Program-made: the position numbers and the translations under genes
Shown here: piece after piece, positions 24,606 through 32,416 of the stretch
Layout of the letters: every line of letters begins with the position of its first letter
Numbering within the stretch: the first letter of the stretch is position 1
Notes under the pieces: model-generated
What the model was told of the DNA's origin: nothing
Database searches by the model: none
Seen by the model: only the letters and a program-made list of their open reading frames with translations
DNA from: an uncultured Poribacteria bacterium
GTDB lineage: Bacteria; Poribacteria; WGA-4E; WGA-3G
Length of the DNA: 64,000 nt
Assembly (NCBI GenBank): GCA_951828385.1
Contig: OX639973.1
Coordinates: 1,302,001 to 1,366,000, forward strand
Reading direction: 5' to 3'

Positions 24606-26060
24606 TCAATCTAACGGGAACACTGGTCTCCGGACGTTGTGATATTCAAAATGCAACGGGTTCACCGCGGTCAACCCCGGCGTGTCTACCTCAATAATCC
24701 GTCCTGCGATCGGTTCGTAGGCAGCGCGGAAAGCGACTGCCGCTTTGACGACAATCATCCGCATCTCAGTCGGCTCAATGCCGAGACTCAACAACTGCTG
24801 GAGGCTAAACGGAGTCTGCCGTCTACTCGTCAACACGACCAGAGAATCGCCTACAGCGATGACAGCCGTCAATCCCTGATTGTGGTGCCTCTGTCCACCG
24901 TGCCGTGGTTCCGTCTCCTCGTAGCGTCCGTCGTGGATGAGGCGGACTTTGCCCTGGATTGAGACAGGGTCACCATGCAAATTATCTGCTTTTCCGCCGA
25001 CATCTAATGCTACCTCAGCACCGATACCTGCCTGAACACAGGTTTGCACACCCTCTGGATCACAGAGGATAACAACAAATCCCGATGCACCTTGCCGTTG
25101 CAACTCCGCCAAAACGAAAGTGCTATCCCCCGGTGAACCGCCGCCGATATTGTCTCCCATCTCAACAAGGATAACCGGATATTGTTCAGATGCGATGGCT
25201 TGCGCGACCGCTTGCGCTGCATCGGGAAGATCGAGTGTCAGTTGCCCGTGGACATTCCACAACATATCGGATAACCGCTCGGCTTCCGTCTGTGCGAGTT
25301 GTGGGTTATCGTCCGTGACGACAACAAAGGATGGTCCCACTTCATAAACATCGGCATAAGGGTACCCGGCTGCAACGTTCGCGACAAGGACATCGGGACG
25401 CGTTTCGAGTTGTTTCGCTGCTGTGAGTATAGGTTCCATCGGTGGCACGTTGGTGTTATGATAGAGGATATTCAGGAGCATCGGCGGTTTCGCGAGTGCT
25501 TGTGTCGGTGTAACTTCGTCCCGGAGGATCCGCATCATGAGCTCGGCTGCCTGTAGCCCGCGTTGGCGTTGGTCGATATGCGGCGTTGTCTTGTAAATCA
25601 CAAGGGCGGTCGATTCAGCGACCATCTGTTCGGAGACGTTGGCGTGCTGGTCGAGTGTAACAACGATGGGTAGGTCTCGACCGAATGCCTCTCGAAGTCG
25701 GCGTAAGATTTCACCGTCTCCATCCGGGTAGCTTTCAGCGACCAATGCGCCGTGGAGTGCGAGGAGGAGTCCCTCATGTTTGGGTGCAGCTTTGAGGTGC
25801 TGGATTAACATCTCGGTGAAGCGGTCAAAAGCGTCATCTGTTACGCGTCCTGCGGGTGTTGCCGAAGTCATGAGCGTCGGGTAAGCCGTATAACCGTATT
25901 CTGTTGCGCCTTGAATAAATCCGCCCATTTCGTGATGTGTTTCGCCCCAGAGATTGAGCAAATTCCGAGCAAAGGTTTGAGAAAACGCGGCAAAGTCGGT
26001 GGGGGTCTCACTAAACGTATTGGACTCATGCATGATGCCACCAATAGCAATTGTTGTCAT
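24606..26060 (-). CDS. M81 family metallopeptidase (MlrC-like)
   Basis: 484 aa. MTTIAIGGIMHESNTFSETPTD is the M81 start, with the metal-ligand HE and STF/NTF; VTLDQHANVSEQMV (about residues 135-148) carries the D-x-H pair, and VILVEMGDNIGGGSPGDSTF belongs to the MlrC C-terminal domain. Family knowledge: MlrC from Sphingomonas finishes microcystin breakdown, but most M81 proteins in other bacteria have unknown peptide or amide substrates. The length is normal. AAGGAAAA lies before the ATG. It is set apart from its neighbours by a repeat region upstream. Confidence 0.87.
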   Translation of the reverse strand: MTTIAIGGIMHESNTFSETPTDFAAFSQTFARNLLNLWGETHHEMGGFIQGATEYGYTAYPTLMTSATPAGRVTDDAFDRFTEMLIQHLKAAPKHEGLLLALHGALVAESYPDGDGEILRRLREAFGRDLPIVVTLDQHANVSEQMVAESTALVIYKTTPHIDQRQRGLQAAELMMRILRDEVTPTQALAKPPMLLNILYHNTNVPPMEPILTAAKQLETRPDVLVANVAAGYPYADVYEVGPSFVVVTDDNPQLAQTEAERLSDMLWNVHGQLTLDLPDAAQAVAQAIASEQYPVILVEMGDNIGGGSPGDSTFVLAELQRQGASGFVVILCDPEGVQTCVQAGIGAEVALDVGGKADNLHGDPVSIQGKVRLIHDGRYEETEPRHGGQRHHNQGLTAVIAVGDSLVVLTSRRQTPFSLQQLLSLGIEPTEMRMIVVKAAVAFRAAYEPIAGRIIEVDTPGLTAVNPLHFEYHNVRRPVFPLD

Positions 26061-26084
26061 AGTGTTTTCCTTGTGAGTAGTTGT

Positions 26085-26212
26085 CAGTTTTATAGTTATC
26101 AGTTTTCAGTACGATTTTTCTGCGAAAATCTTTCAGTTCTCAGTTAAAGAGAGATTTGATTAATCAGAGTGCTTCTTAACTGATAACTGAGTACTGACAA
26201 CCGAGTACTGTT
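26085..26212. repeat. Dispersed palindromic repeat, GTTGTCAGT family
   Basis: AGTTATCAGTTTTCAGTACG, the GATTTTT-CTGCG-AAAATC mini-hairpin and AGTTAAAGAGAG lead to the centre TTTGATTAATCAGAG; the right arm CTTCTTAACTGATAACTGAG and GTACTGACAAC completes the palindrome. It is the most complete intergenic copy in the window. Confidence 0.75.
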
Positions 26213-26223
26213 ACAAAAATCTC

Positions 26224-26253
26224 TTGACGGTTACACTTAAAATAGTGTATCAT
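26224..26253 (+). promoter_or_regulatory. Promoter of the HD-domain gene
   Basis: TTGACG (26224-26229) and TATCAT (26248-26253) are 18 nt apart, 68 nt before the ATG at 26322. Confidence 0.65.
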
Positions 26254-26321
26254 TTAACAATGTTTAAGTCTCCAATTTTCTACCAAGGTTTGGTTCGTAG
26301 GACCTGTATATCTATAGAAGC

Positions 26322-26990
26322 ATGACGCAGAACGGTACTGGAAAAAATCAGATCGAAGAAGCGATAGAGATCGCCGCCGAAGCCCATCAAGGGCAATATC
26401 GGAAAGGCACCGATACGCCTTACATCACACATCCTTACGCTGTCGGACTCATCTTAATGGCAGCGGGATGTGCCGAAGCGGTGATTATTGCGGGTATCTT
26501 GCACGATACAGTCGAGGATACCGATCTGACGTTGGAATTCATTCAGGAACGTTTCGGCGATGCTATCGCTAATATCGTTGACGGTTGTTCAGAGAATAAG
26601 ACATTGCGGTGGCGCGCCCGTAAGACGGAACGGATTGAGGCGTTAAGAACCGCCAGTCCTGAAATCTGCACTGTAACATGTGCTGACAAACTCCACAACC
26701 TACGGACGATCATTTCAGAATACGATCTCATCGGTGATGAAGTGTGGGATCGGTTTCACGGTGGTGTTGAGGATCAAGCGTGGTATTATCGGAGTGTTCT
26801 CGGCGCGATCGCAGACCGAGATGCTGCTTTACAAAAAAGCGGGGTGTATGCTAAACTATCTACGCAAAATAGTAGCGCGAGTACCCAAGACATTACACCT
26901 CAGCACGCGCCAATTGAGGTTATAAACCCTCAACTCTTTGAAGAGTTCCAGCAGGCTGTAGCATATTTATTTGAAGGAGGAGTTGAATGA
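26322..26990 (+). CDS. HD-domain (p)ppGpp hydrolase-like protein
   Basis: 222 aa. AEAHQGQYRKGTDTPYITHP (about residues 16-35) and ILHDTVEDTDLTLEF (about 66-80), then CADKLHNLRTI, reproduce the hydrolase half of RelA/SpoT proteins (MESH1-like), including the HD pair and the ED motif. The synthetase, TGS and ACT domains are absent, so it is a stand-alone hydrolase-type protein. Family knowledge: Mn-dependent removal of pyrophosphate from (p)ppGpp, or of phosphate from NADPH in the animal relative. The C-terminal 60 residues are specific to this protein. The stop overlaps the next start by ATGA, so the two are coupled. Confidence 0.82.
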   Translation: MTQNGTGKNQIEEAIEIAAEAHQGQYRKGTDTPYITHPYAVGLILMAAGCAEAVIIAGILHDTVEDTDLTLEFIQERFGDAIANIVDGCSENKTLRWRARKTERIEALRTASPEICTVTCADKLHNLRTIISEYDLIGDEVWDRFHGGVEDQAWYYRSVLGAIADRDAALQKSGVYAKLSTQNSSASTQDITPQHAPIEVINPQLFEEFQQAVAYLFEGGVE

Positions 26991-27886
26991 AGATTGCGTA
27001 CGCTTTTAGACGATGTGCATCGTATCCGTATAACGGCGGTGGATTACCGACCGATACGGCAGATCGCCAACGGTTTTTGAAACATGCCAAAAAGATTGGC
27101 TTTGACGGGATTGAACTTCCTGGGATGAGTCTCTCTGACGCTGAAATCGAAACATTCCGTTCAGAACTCGAAGATGCAGGTATGCCGTGCGTCGCGATTC
27201 GCGGCGGCGGTGGTGCCGCAAGGGACCCAGAAGTCGCTGCAGCGAACAAACAACGGATGGTGGATGCCGTCCACTTCGCGGCGAAGATGGGAGCGGGTAT
27301 TGTTAATTCCACAGTTACCACACCTCCCGACGATCCGGGTGGAAAAGGCACGTATCGCGGCGAATCCGTCTCGCAGGGCTCAAGCCGTCAAGCGAATGAC
27401 GAGGACTACCAACGCACTGCCAAGGCTGTGAGTGAAGCCGCCATTATCGCAGCGGATCTCGGTGTCGAGATATCCATAGAAATCCATCAAAACTCAATAG
27501 CGGACAACAGTGCGTCAACGCTACGGCTGTTAGCGTTAATCGACGCGCCGAACGTTGGCATAAATCCAGATTTAGGTAATATCTACTGGACTTACGATAT
27601 TCCAGAGGAGACGTGCGAAGCCGCAATCGCCGCGGTTGCACCGCATGTCAACTATTGGCATTGCAAGAGCCTCTATCGCATGCATATCCCAGATTTAGAG
27701 ACAGCTATCTACGTGCAGACCCCACTGCCCGATGGTGAAATCGACTACCGTTTCGCGATTGCGGCGGTGCTGGATGCTGGCTATGACGGCTATCTGGCGA
27801 TCGAGGGTATCCGCGACGGTGACCAGTTCCATCAAGATGGACGGAGCGTGGCGTACGTAAAATCTGTCTTAGACGATCTGCAATAA
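26987..27886 (+). CDS. Sugar phosphate isomerase/epimerase-like TIM-barrel protein
   Basis: 299 aa with the xylose-isomerase-like barrel: HAKKIGFDGIELPGMSLSD, VEISIEIHQNSIADN (metal-ligand Glu and His), INPDLGNIYW and YWHCKSLYRM, ending in YDGYLAIEGIRDGDQF. The Glu/Asp/His ligands on strands 5 to 8 are in place, so it is probably an active divalent-metal isomerase, epimerase or dehydratase; the substrate is unknown. GGAGGAG lies 4 nt before the ATG, which overlaps the HD gene stop. The pairing of an alarmone hydrolase with a sugar isomerase is unusual, and I see no reason for it in the sequence. Confidence 0.82.
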   Translation: MKIAYAFRRCASYPYNGGGLPTDTADRQRFLKHAKKIGFDGIELPGMSLSDAEIETFRSELEDAGMPCVAIRGGGGAARDPEVAAANKQRMVDAVHFAAKMGAGIVNSTVTTPPDDPGGKGTYRGESVSQGSSRQANDEDYQRTAKAVSEAAIIAADLGVEISIEIHQNSIADNSASTLRLLALIDAPNVGINPDLGNIYWTYDIPEETCEAAIAAVAPHVNYWHCKSLYRMHIPDLETAIYVQTPLPDGEIDYRFAIAAVLDAGYDGYLAIEGIRDGDQFHQDGRSVAYVKSVLDDLQ

Positions 27887-27899
27887 TCTACTTTGTCCA

Positions 27900-28060
27900 T
27901 TTTCAAATTGAAGATAAATCTGGTTCGTAGTAGGGCAATTCTGCGGTGTACTCACCCAAATGCGAAGTGCATTATTGCCCGTTGTTGATCTACAGACGTG
28001 CGATGAATCGCACTACTACAAACCAACCCTAAAGTTAAAAATGGATGAACAATTTGTTGT
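27900..28060. repeat. Composite palindromic element with GGTTCGTAGTAG arms
   Basis: Left arm TCCATTTTCAAATTGAAG, then GGTTCGTAGTAGGGCAATT; right arm ACTACTACAAACCAACC and AAAAATGGA. The middle contains GCGGTGTACTCACCCAAATG, which also appears in modified form at 46.93 kb, and the hairpin GTGCGATGAATCGCAC. It lies between the isomerase and selD, so the selD promoter must be in or beside it. Confidence 0.7.
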
Positions 28061-28099
28061 GAAGGTCACTCGTCCTAAACGTAACGTATAAAGGGAAAT

Positions 28100-29143
28100 A
28101 TGACAAAACAGAAGATCCGTTTAACTGCGACCGTGAAATGCGCTGGGTGAGCGTCAAAACTCGCTCCGGGGGAGCTTGCGCACATCTTAGATAACATCCC
28201 GAAATCTACTGACCCGAACCTCCTTGTCGGTACCGAAACCTCAGATGATGCTGGAATTTATCGTATCTCTGATGACCTTGCACTCGTCAACACGGTTGAC
28301 TATTTCACACCCATCGTTGACGACCCGTATACATTCGGTGCGATCGCCGCGACGAACTCACTCAGCGATGTCTACAGTATGGGCGGCGTTCCGAAAACGG
28401 CGTTGAATATCACCTGCTGGCCCAAGGCGGACTTAGCGCTCTCAATTCTCGGTGATATTGTCAGAGGTGGCACTGAAAAAGCGATTGAAGCCGGGGCCGC
28501 GCTTGTCGGTGGGCATACGGTAGATGCCCCAGAATTGATGTACGGACTCTCTGTAACCGGTATCGTGCATCCAGAAAAATTCGTCAAGAATTACGGGGCG
28601 CGCCCGGGGGATGTGCTCATTTTAACCAAAAACCTCGGTATCGGTATCCTCACCACAGGCTTGAAATTTGATAAGATCAGCGATGCGGTGCTACCGCAAC
28701 TCGTTGAATCAATGACTCGGCTCAACGCCTCAGCATCGACGGTGATGCTGAAGTATGGCGCGAGTGCTTGCACAGATGTGACAGGATACGGGTTGTTAGG
28801 ACACGCGTCGGAGATGGCAGCGGGCAATGATGCCCATCTTAAGATAGATAGCAAAGCCGTGCCTTACTTTGAAGATGCCCCCACACTCGTCGCACAGGAT
28901 ACTTACACGCAAGCCTATCTTGCGAATATGACGTTCCTTGCCGACAAAGTCACGTTCCACACGGATAGCGAGGCGATGCGTCATATCCTGATGGAAGCGG
29001 AAACATCTGGCGGTTTGCTGTTTTCAGTTTCTGCCGAGAATGCAGATGCGGCGGTAGCAGAACTCCGTGCTGCCGATTGCCCGGAAGCCGCTATTATCGG
29101 AGAAGTCGTGGCGGGAGAAACAGCACATATTGAGGTGTTTTAA
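28100..29143 (+). CDS. selD: Selenide, water dikinase with selenocysteine at residue 17
   Basis: The true frame starts at the ATG at 28100 (GGGAAAT just upstream) and reads through an in-frame TGA at 28148-28150, giving 347 residues. The N-terminus is MTKQKIRLTATVKCAGUASK, with Sec17 and Lys20 at the positions of the catalytic Cys17 and Lys20 of E. coli SelD. After the UGA the match continues without break: PGELAHIL, TSDDAGIYRI, VDYFTPIVDDPYTFGAIAA, and GVTGYGLLGHA-like TDVTGYGLLGHASEMAAGN. Family knowledge: it makes selenophosphate from selenide and ATP for Sec and selenouridine synthesis. A gene caller that stops at TGA will report only 28379-29143. A hairpin 13 nt after the UGA fits a bacterial SECIS. 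Confidence 0.93.
28151..28183 (+). promoter_or_regulatory. SECIS-like hairpin in selD
   Basis: GCTCC (28163-28167) and GGAGC (28171-28175) form a 5-bp stem with a GGG loop, 12 nt after the UGA, where SelB needs its hairpin. Outer pairing of GCG and CGC (28151-28153 with 28179-28181) is possible. Confidence 0.6.
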
Positions 29144-29145
29144 TA

Positions 29146-29217
29146 GTTGTCAGTACTCAGTACGATTTTTCTGCGAAAAATCTTTCAGTACTCAACTCAG
29201 TTAAGAGGTACTTTGAT
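29146..29217. repeat. Left half of a GTTGTCAGT palindromic repeat cut by an IS element
   Basis: AGTTGTCAGTACTCAGTACG, the GATTTTT-CTGCG-AAAAATC mini-hairpin, and GTTAAGAGGTACTTTGAT end at the IS element. The mirrored right half resumes at 30757. Confidence 0.7.
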
Positions 29218-29322
29218 TAATCACATTTCTGTTTCACCTACGTTTCGGTTTGGAAGCCCAAGTCTTTAGACTTGGGAGGAAAAACCGCCTTAGTGAATTA
29301 GGCCCAACGGTTGAAAAAAGAT

Positions 29323-29351
29323 TTGACATTGGATTAAAAAAGTAGTATGAT
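29323..29351 (+). promoter_or_regulatory. tnpB promoter of the second IS element
   Basis: TTGACA (29323-29328) and TATGAT (29346-29351) are 17 nt apart. The AGATTTGACATT block and the ACCGCC, TGAATTAG stretch before it match the left end of the first IS element. Confidence 0.8.
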
Positions 29352-29356
29352 GATAG

Positions 29357-29443
29357 TATCAGGTTGGCAAGTCTAACAAGCGTAACCGCAAGGTTGCGGA
29401 CTTGCCTCCCACTTGTTAGGGGATAAAATCCTGATACCTGATA
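29357..29443 (+). ncRNA. Pseudoknotted RNA leader of tnpB
   Basis: The predicted transcript begins at about 29357. GGCAAGTC (29366-29373) pairs with GACTTGCC (29399-29406); CTAACAAG (29373-29380) pairs with CTTGTTAG (29412-29419) in pseudoknot fashion; CCGCA/TGCGG (29386-29390 with 29395-29399) makes an inner hairpin; TATCAGG (29357-29363) can close the whole with CCTGATA (29430-29436 or 29437-29443). The order of stems is that of HDV-like ribozymes, but the catalytic core was not established. The only SD-like run, AGGGG, is 26 nt from the ATG and inside the fold, so it may control translation. Confidence 0.55.
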
Positions 29444-29447
29444 ATCC

Positions 29448-30755
29448 ATGAATATAACTTTTAGGTGCCCTGTGTATCCGACACAAACACAGGAACAAAC
29501 ATTATTAGGGTGGTTAGACCACCTTTGTGAACTTCAGAACTCTGCTCGCCATGATCGCAAGGTTGCGTGGGAGACTGAAGGTGAACGGGTGTCTTGCTAC
29601 GCTCAGCAACAGAAGTTGACAGTGGCTCGTAAAAAATATGCCGACTTCCGTGAAGTGCCCCAAGATATGCAAGTGTGTATTTTGGAACGCACGGACAAAG
29701 CTTACGACGGTTTCTATAGCCGGTGCGAAGCCGGTGCTGCGAAAAAAGGCTATCCAAGACACCATAAACGGATTAGGTCTATGTCGTGGAAACTTCGCAA
29801 ATATCCGAAAGTTGTTCAGCGAAAGACAAAAGACAGAGAGAAAAAAGTTGTAAAAGTTCGCCAGACGCCTATCCGTGAAACAGCATGGAAACACGACCGA
29901 CTCAAAGTGCCGGGTTTAGGTGAAGTCAAGATATACATGCCCCGCCCGTTAGAAGGCGATCCGAAAGAAGTGTCGCTGGTAAAAAAAGCGAGTGGCTGGT
30001 ATGCTCATATCTCCTGTGAACTGCCCGATACACCGAAAGTTGAACCGACCCATGCGATTGCTGTTGATGTAGGCACAACGCACTATCTCACAACTTCCGA
30101 TGGTGAAAAAGAGGACAACCCGCGCTGGTATCGCCAAGCAGAAGGTCGGACCCGGAAACACGCGAGAGACCTGTCTCGTAAGAAAACAGGTAGCCACCGT
30201 AGAAAGAAACAACAACAGAAACTCGCTTTACACCATGAGCGAACCGTCAATAAACGCCAAGACTTTATCGGCAAACTCGTCTATAAACTCTACCACCACC
30301 AGAAAAACAATGTATTAGTGGCAGAGAACTTACGCGTATCTAACATGGTAAAGAACCAACACCTCAGCAAGAGTATCAGCGATGCGTCTTGGGCAACCTT
30401 CTTTAAGTGGTGTGCGGACATAGCCGAAAGAGACGGTCTGCACTTCCATCAAGTTGACCCCAAGCATACCTCGCAAACATGTTCTTGCTGTGGTCAGAAG
30501 TCGGCAAAGAAACTTTCGCTGGCGATCCGAACTTTTAGCTGTCAGTTTTGTGGCACGGTTTTAGACCGAGACCACAACGCTGCGATAAATATACTTCTTA
30601 GGGCAGCTGCTGCCCTTCGTGGAGAGCGGTGGGTTACCACCCTCGAAGAAACGAGAAACAAGAACGAAGCACGAGACAAAGGCTTGCAGAACGCAACACA
30701 GTTAACGTTGTTTGACGCTCTTAACAAGCCCAAGTCTTTAGGCTTGGGTAGTTGA
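29448..30755 (+). CDS. tnpB: TnpB, RNA-guided nuclease (second IS element)
   Basis: 435 aa. MNITFRCPVYPTQTQEQTLL is the typical N-terminus. RuvC-I is AIAVDVGTTHYLT, RuvC-II VLVAENLRVSNM keeps the catalytic Glu, the zinc ribbon is CSCCG with CQFCG, and RuvC-III is LDRDHNAAINIL. All catalytic residues are therefore present, unlike the TnpB at 2.1 kb, from which it differs greatly. Its last codons (KSLGLGS) lie inside the right-end hairpin, so the coding end and the probable omega RNA overlap. No ribosome site stands at a normal distance from the ATG. Confidence 0.9.
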   Translation: MNITFRCPVYPTQTQEQTLLGWLDHLCELQNSARHDRKVAWETEGERVSCYAQQQKLTVARKKYADFREVPQDMQVCILERTDKAYDGFYSRCEAGAAKKGYPRHHKRIRSMSWKLRKYPKVVQRKTKDREKKVVKVRQTPIRETAWKHDRLKVPGLGEVKIYMPRPLEGDPKEVSLVKKASGWYAHISCELPDTPKVEPTHAIAVDVGTTHYLTTSDGEKEDNPRWYRQAEGRTRKHARDLSRKKTGSHRRKKQQQKLALHHERTVNKRQDFIGKLVYKLYHHQKNNVLVAENLRVSNMVKNQHLSKSISDASWATFFKWCADIAERDGLHFHQVDPKHTSQTCSCCGQKSAKKLSLAIRTFSCQFCGTVLDRDHNAAINILLRAAAALRGERWVTTLEETRNKNEARDKGLQNATQLTLFDALNKPKSLGLGS

Positions 30756-30756
30756 C

Positions 30757-30838
30757 GGACTACTGATAACTGATAACCAACAACTGAGTACTGACAACTA
30801 AAAGGTTTTCGTAGAAAACCGTACTGAAAACTATCAAA
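30757..30838. repeat. Right half of the IS-interrupted GTTGTCAGT repeat
   Basis: ACTGATAACTGATAACCAAC, CTGAGTACTGACAACT, then GGTTTTCGTAGAAAACC and GTACTGAAAACT mirror the left half at 29.15 kb. It ends 2 nt before the pyrE ATG and fills the place of a ribosome site. Confidence 0.7.
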
Positions 30839-30840
30839 TA

Positions 30841-31368
30841 ATGACAAAAACAGAACTCGCAAAACAGATTCGTGAGGCTTCGTATCTCACGGGTGAATTC
30901 AAACTCCGTTCAGGGAATATTAGTAATTTCTACTGGGATAAATACCGATTCGAGAGTGACCCCGCCCTGCTTACCGCAATCGCCGAAGAGATGGCGAAAT
31001 TGCTCCCGTCGGGTTGTGATGGGTTGGCGGGTCTGGAATTAGGCGGCATCCCGCTCGCAACAGCACTTTCGCTGCAAACAGGAATCCCGTGCTTCTACGT
31101 CCGTAAAGAAGCGAAAACTTATGGCACCTGTAATCTTATAGAGGGCGGTGTTAAGACGGATAGCAGACTTGTTGTGATAGAAGATGTGATTACGACAGCG
31201 GGACAGGTCTGCACATCGATTGAGCAGATTCGCGCAGAGGGGTACACAGTGGAACATGTTGTAGCGGTCATTGATCGGCAAGCAGGCGGTGAAGCAAAAA
31301 TTAAGGAACTCGGATGTTCATTCGCATCCGTTTTCACGCTCACAGCGTTAGAAGCAATCAGGTTATAG
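30841..31368 (+). CDS. pyrE: Orotate phosphoribosyltransferase
   Basis: 175 aa. The N-terminus has FKLRSGNISNFYWDKYRFES, the orotate-side loop, then GLELGGIPLATALSLQTGIP, FYVRKEAKTYGT (flexible catalytic loop with the RKE and K residues) and VVIEDVITTAGQ, the PRPP-binding motif. Family knowledge: it transfers ribose-5-phosphate from PRPP to orotate in pyrimidine synthesis; it acts as a dimer in the cytoplasm. The ATG directly follows a palindromic repeat without a Shine-Dalgarno sequence. No other pyr gene is near, apart from the partial amidohydrolase far upstream. Confidence 0.92.
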   Translation: MTKTELAKQIREASYLTGEFKLRSGNISNFYWDKYRFESDPALLTAIAEEMAKLLPSGCDGLAGLELGGIPLATALSLQTGIPCFYVRKEAKTYGTCNLIEGGVKTDSRLVVIEDVITTAGQVCTSIEQIRAEGYTVEHVVAVIDRQAGGEAKIKELGCSFASVFTLTALEAIRL

Positions 31369-31369
31369 G

Positions 31370-31455
31370 TTGTAGGTTAAGAGGTTATAAGTTAAGAGGG
31401 GTCTCAGAACAGTTCCGTCCAACTCTTGTCGCTTATAACTTATAACTTATTTACG
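31370..31455. repeat. TTATAAGT variant of the dispersed palindrome
   Basis: GGTTATAGGTTGTAGGTTAAGAGG in two pieces and GTTATAAGTTAAGAGG on the left are mirrored by CTTATAACTTATAACTTAT on the right. A similar copy lies at 43.3 kb. Confidence 0.65.
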
Positions 31456-31471
31456 AAAGTGATAGGGGAAA

Positions 31472-32248
31472 ATGAGAATATTGTTTATCGGAGATATCGT
31501 TGGGAATCCGGGTAGAGCAGCAACAACAAAATTTCTGGAAGCGCATCGGGACAAATACGATTTCATTGTTGCTAACGGAGAGAACGCAGCAGGAGGGAAA
31601 GGGTTAACGTTTGACATTGTTGATCAACTTTTGGCATCAGGTGTCTCCGCAATTACAACAGGCAACCACGTCTGGGATAACAGAGAGATTTTCCGTTTTA
31701 TAGAAACAACACCGCAGCTGATACGGCCTGCGAACTATCCGACCGAGGTAGCCGGGCGCGGTGTGACGATTGTTGCCTCCGCAGATGGACAGACACAACT
31801 CGGTGTTATCAACCTCGCCGGACAGATTTTCATGAGTCCATACACCAATCCGTTTCACGCGCTCAACACTATTTTACCTGAAGTCAAAGCGGTGACACCG
31901 TATATCCTTCTCGACTTTCATGCAGAAGCGACCTCCGAGAAAATCGCGATGGGCTGGCACGCGGATGGTCGGGTCGGCGCGGTGGTTGGGACGCACACAC
32001 ATGTTCCAACAGCGGATGCGCGTGTGCTTCCGCAAGGCACGGCTTATATTACGGATGTTGGAATGACGGGTCCCTATGATTCGGTGATTGGCACCCGCAC
32101 GGATTTTGTGCTTGAACGGTTTTTGACGATGATGCCGACGCGCTTCACCGTCGCTAAAGGCAATGTGAAACTTTGTGGTGCTGAGATAGAACTTGACGAA
32201 AAAACAGGATTAGCAGTGAGCATCGTGCCGCTGCAAGCGCAATATTAA
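31472..32248 (+). CDS. ymdB: YmdB-family metallophosphoesterase
   Basis: 258 aa. MRILFIGDIVGNPGR, ANGENAAGGKGLTFDI, ITTGNHVWDNRE, FHAEATSEKIAMGWHADGRV and VVGTHTHVPTAD are the metal-binding blocks of the TIGR00282/YmdB family. Family knowledge: Bacillus YmdB is a cyclic-nucleotide phosphodiesterase that affects RNase Y, motility and biofilm; it is often found next to rny. Here its neighbours are pyrE and xseA instead. AGGGG lies 4 nt before the ATG. The length is normal. Confidence 0.88.
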   Translation: MRILFIGDIVGNPGRAATTKFLEAHRDKYDFIVANGENAAGGKGLTFDIVDQLLASGVSAITTGNHVWDNREIFRFIETTPQLIRPANYPTEVAGRGVTIVASADGQTQLGVINLAGQIFMSPYTNPFHALNTILPEVKAVTPYILLDFHAEATSEKIAMGWHADGRVGAVVGTHTHVPTADARVLPQGTAYITDVGMTGPYDSVIGTRTDFVLERFLTMMPTRFTVAKGNVKLCGAEIELDEKTGLAVSIVPLQAQY

Positions 32249-32254
32249 GTGAGT

Positions 32255-32414
32255 CATTAGTTGTCAGTTGTCAGTTGTCAGTTAAAGAAGGGTTGTGATG
32301 ATTTCACATCTTCTTTTAAACTGCTAACATCTCAGAAACGCTGAAGGTTTAAAAGAGGATGTTCGTCTATCAGAAACCCTAAACTGAAAACTGACAACCA
32401 ATAACTGATAACCA
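32255..32414. repeat. GTTGTCAGT palindromic repeat before xseA
   Basis: AGTTGTCAGTTGTCAGTTAAAGAAGG on the left (read in pieces) is mirrored by TCTTCTTTTAAACTG and, further on, AACTGACAACCAATAACTG. It ends 2 nt before the xseA ATG; no ribosome site is left. Confidence 0.65.
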
Positions 32415-32416
32415 TT

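Larger units (their letters stand above)
29218..30756 (+). mobile_element. IS605-type element with tnpB only
   Basis: The element carries a tnpB without tnpA. The left subterminal hairpin is CCCAAGTC (29257-29264) with GACTTGGG (29269-29276); the right one is CCCAAG (30729-30734) with CTTGGG (30743-30748), sharing AAGCCCAAGTCTTTAG. The left flank ends TTGAT and the right end is TTGAC, which resembles the cleavage sites described for ISDra2-like elements. Boundaries are inferred from this and from the interrupted repeat. It would need TnpA in trans to move. Confidence 0.72.
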
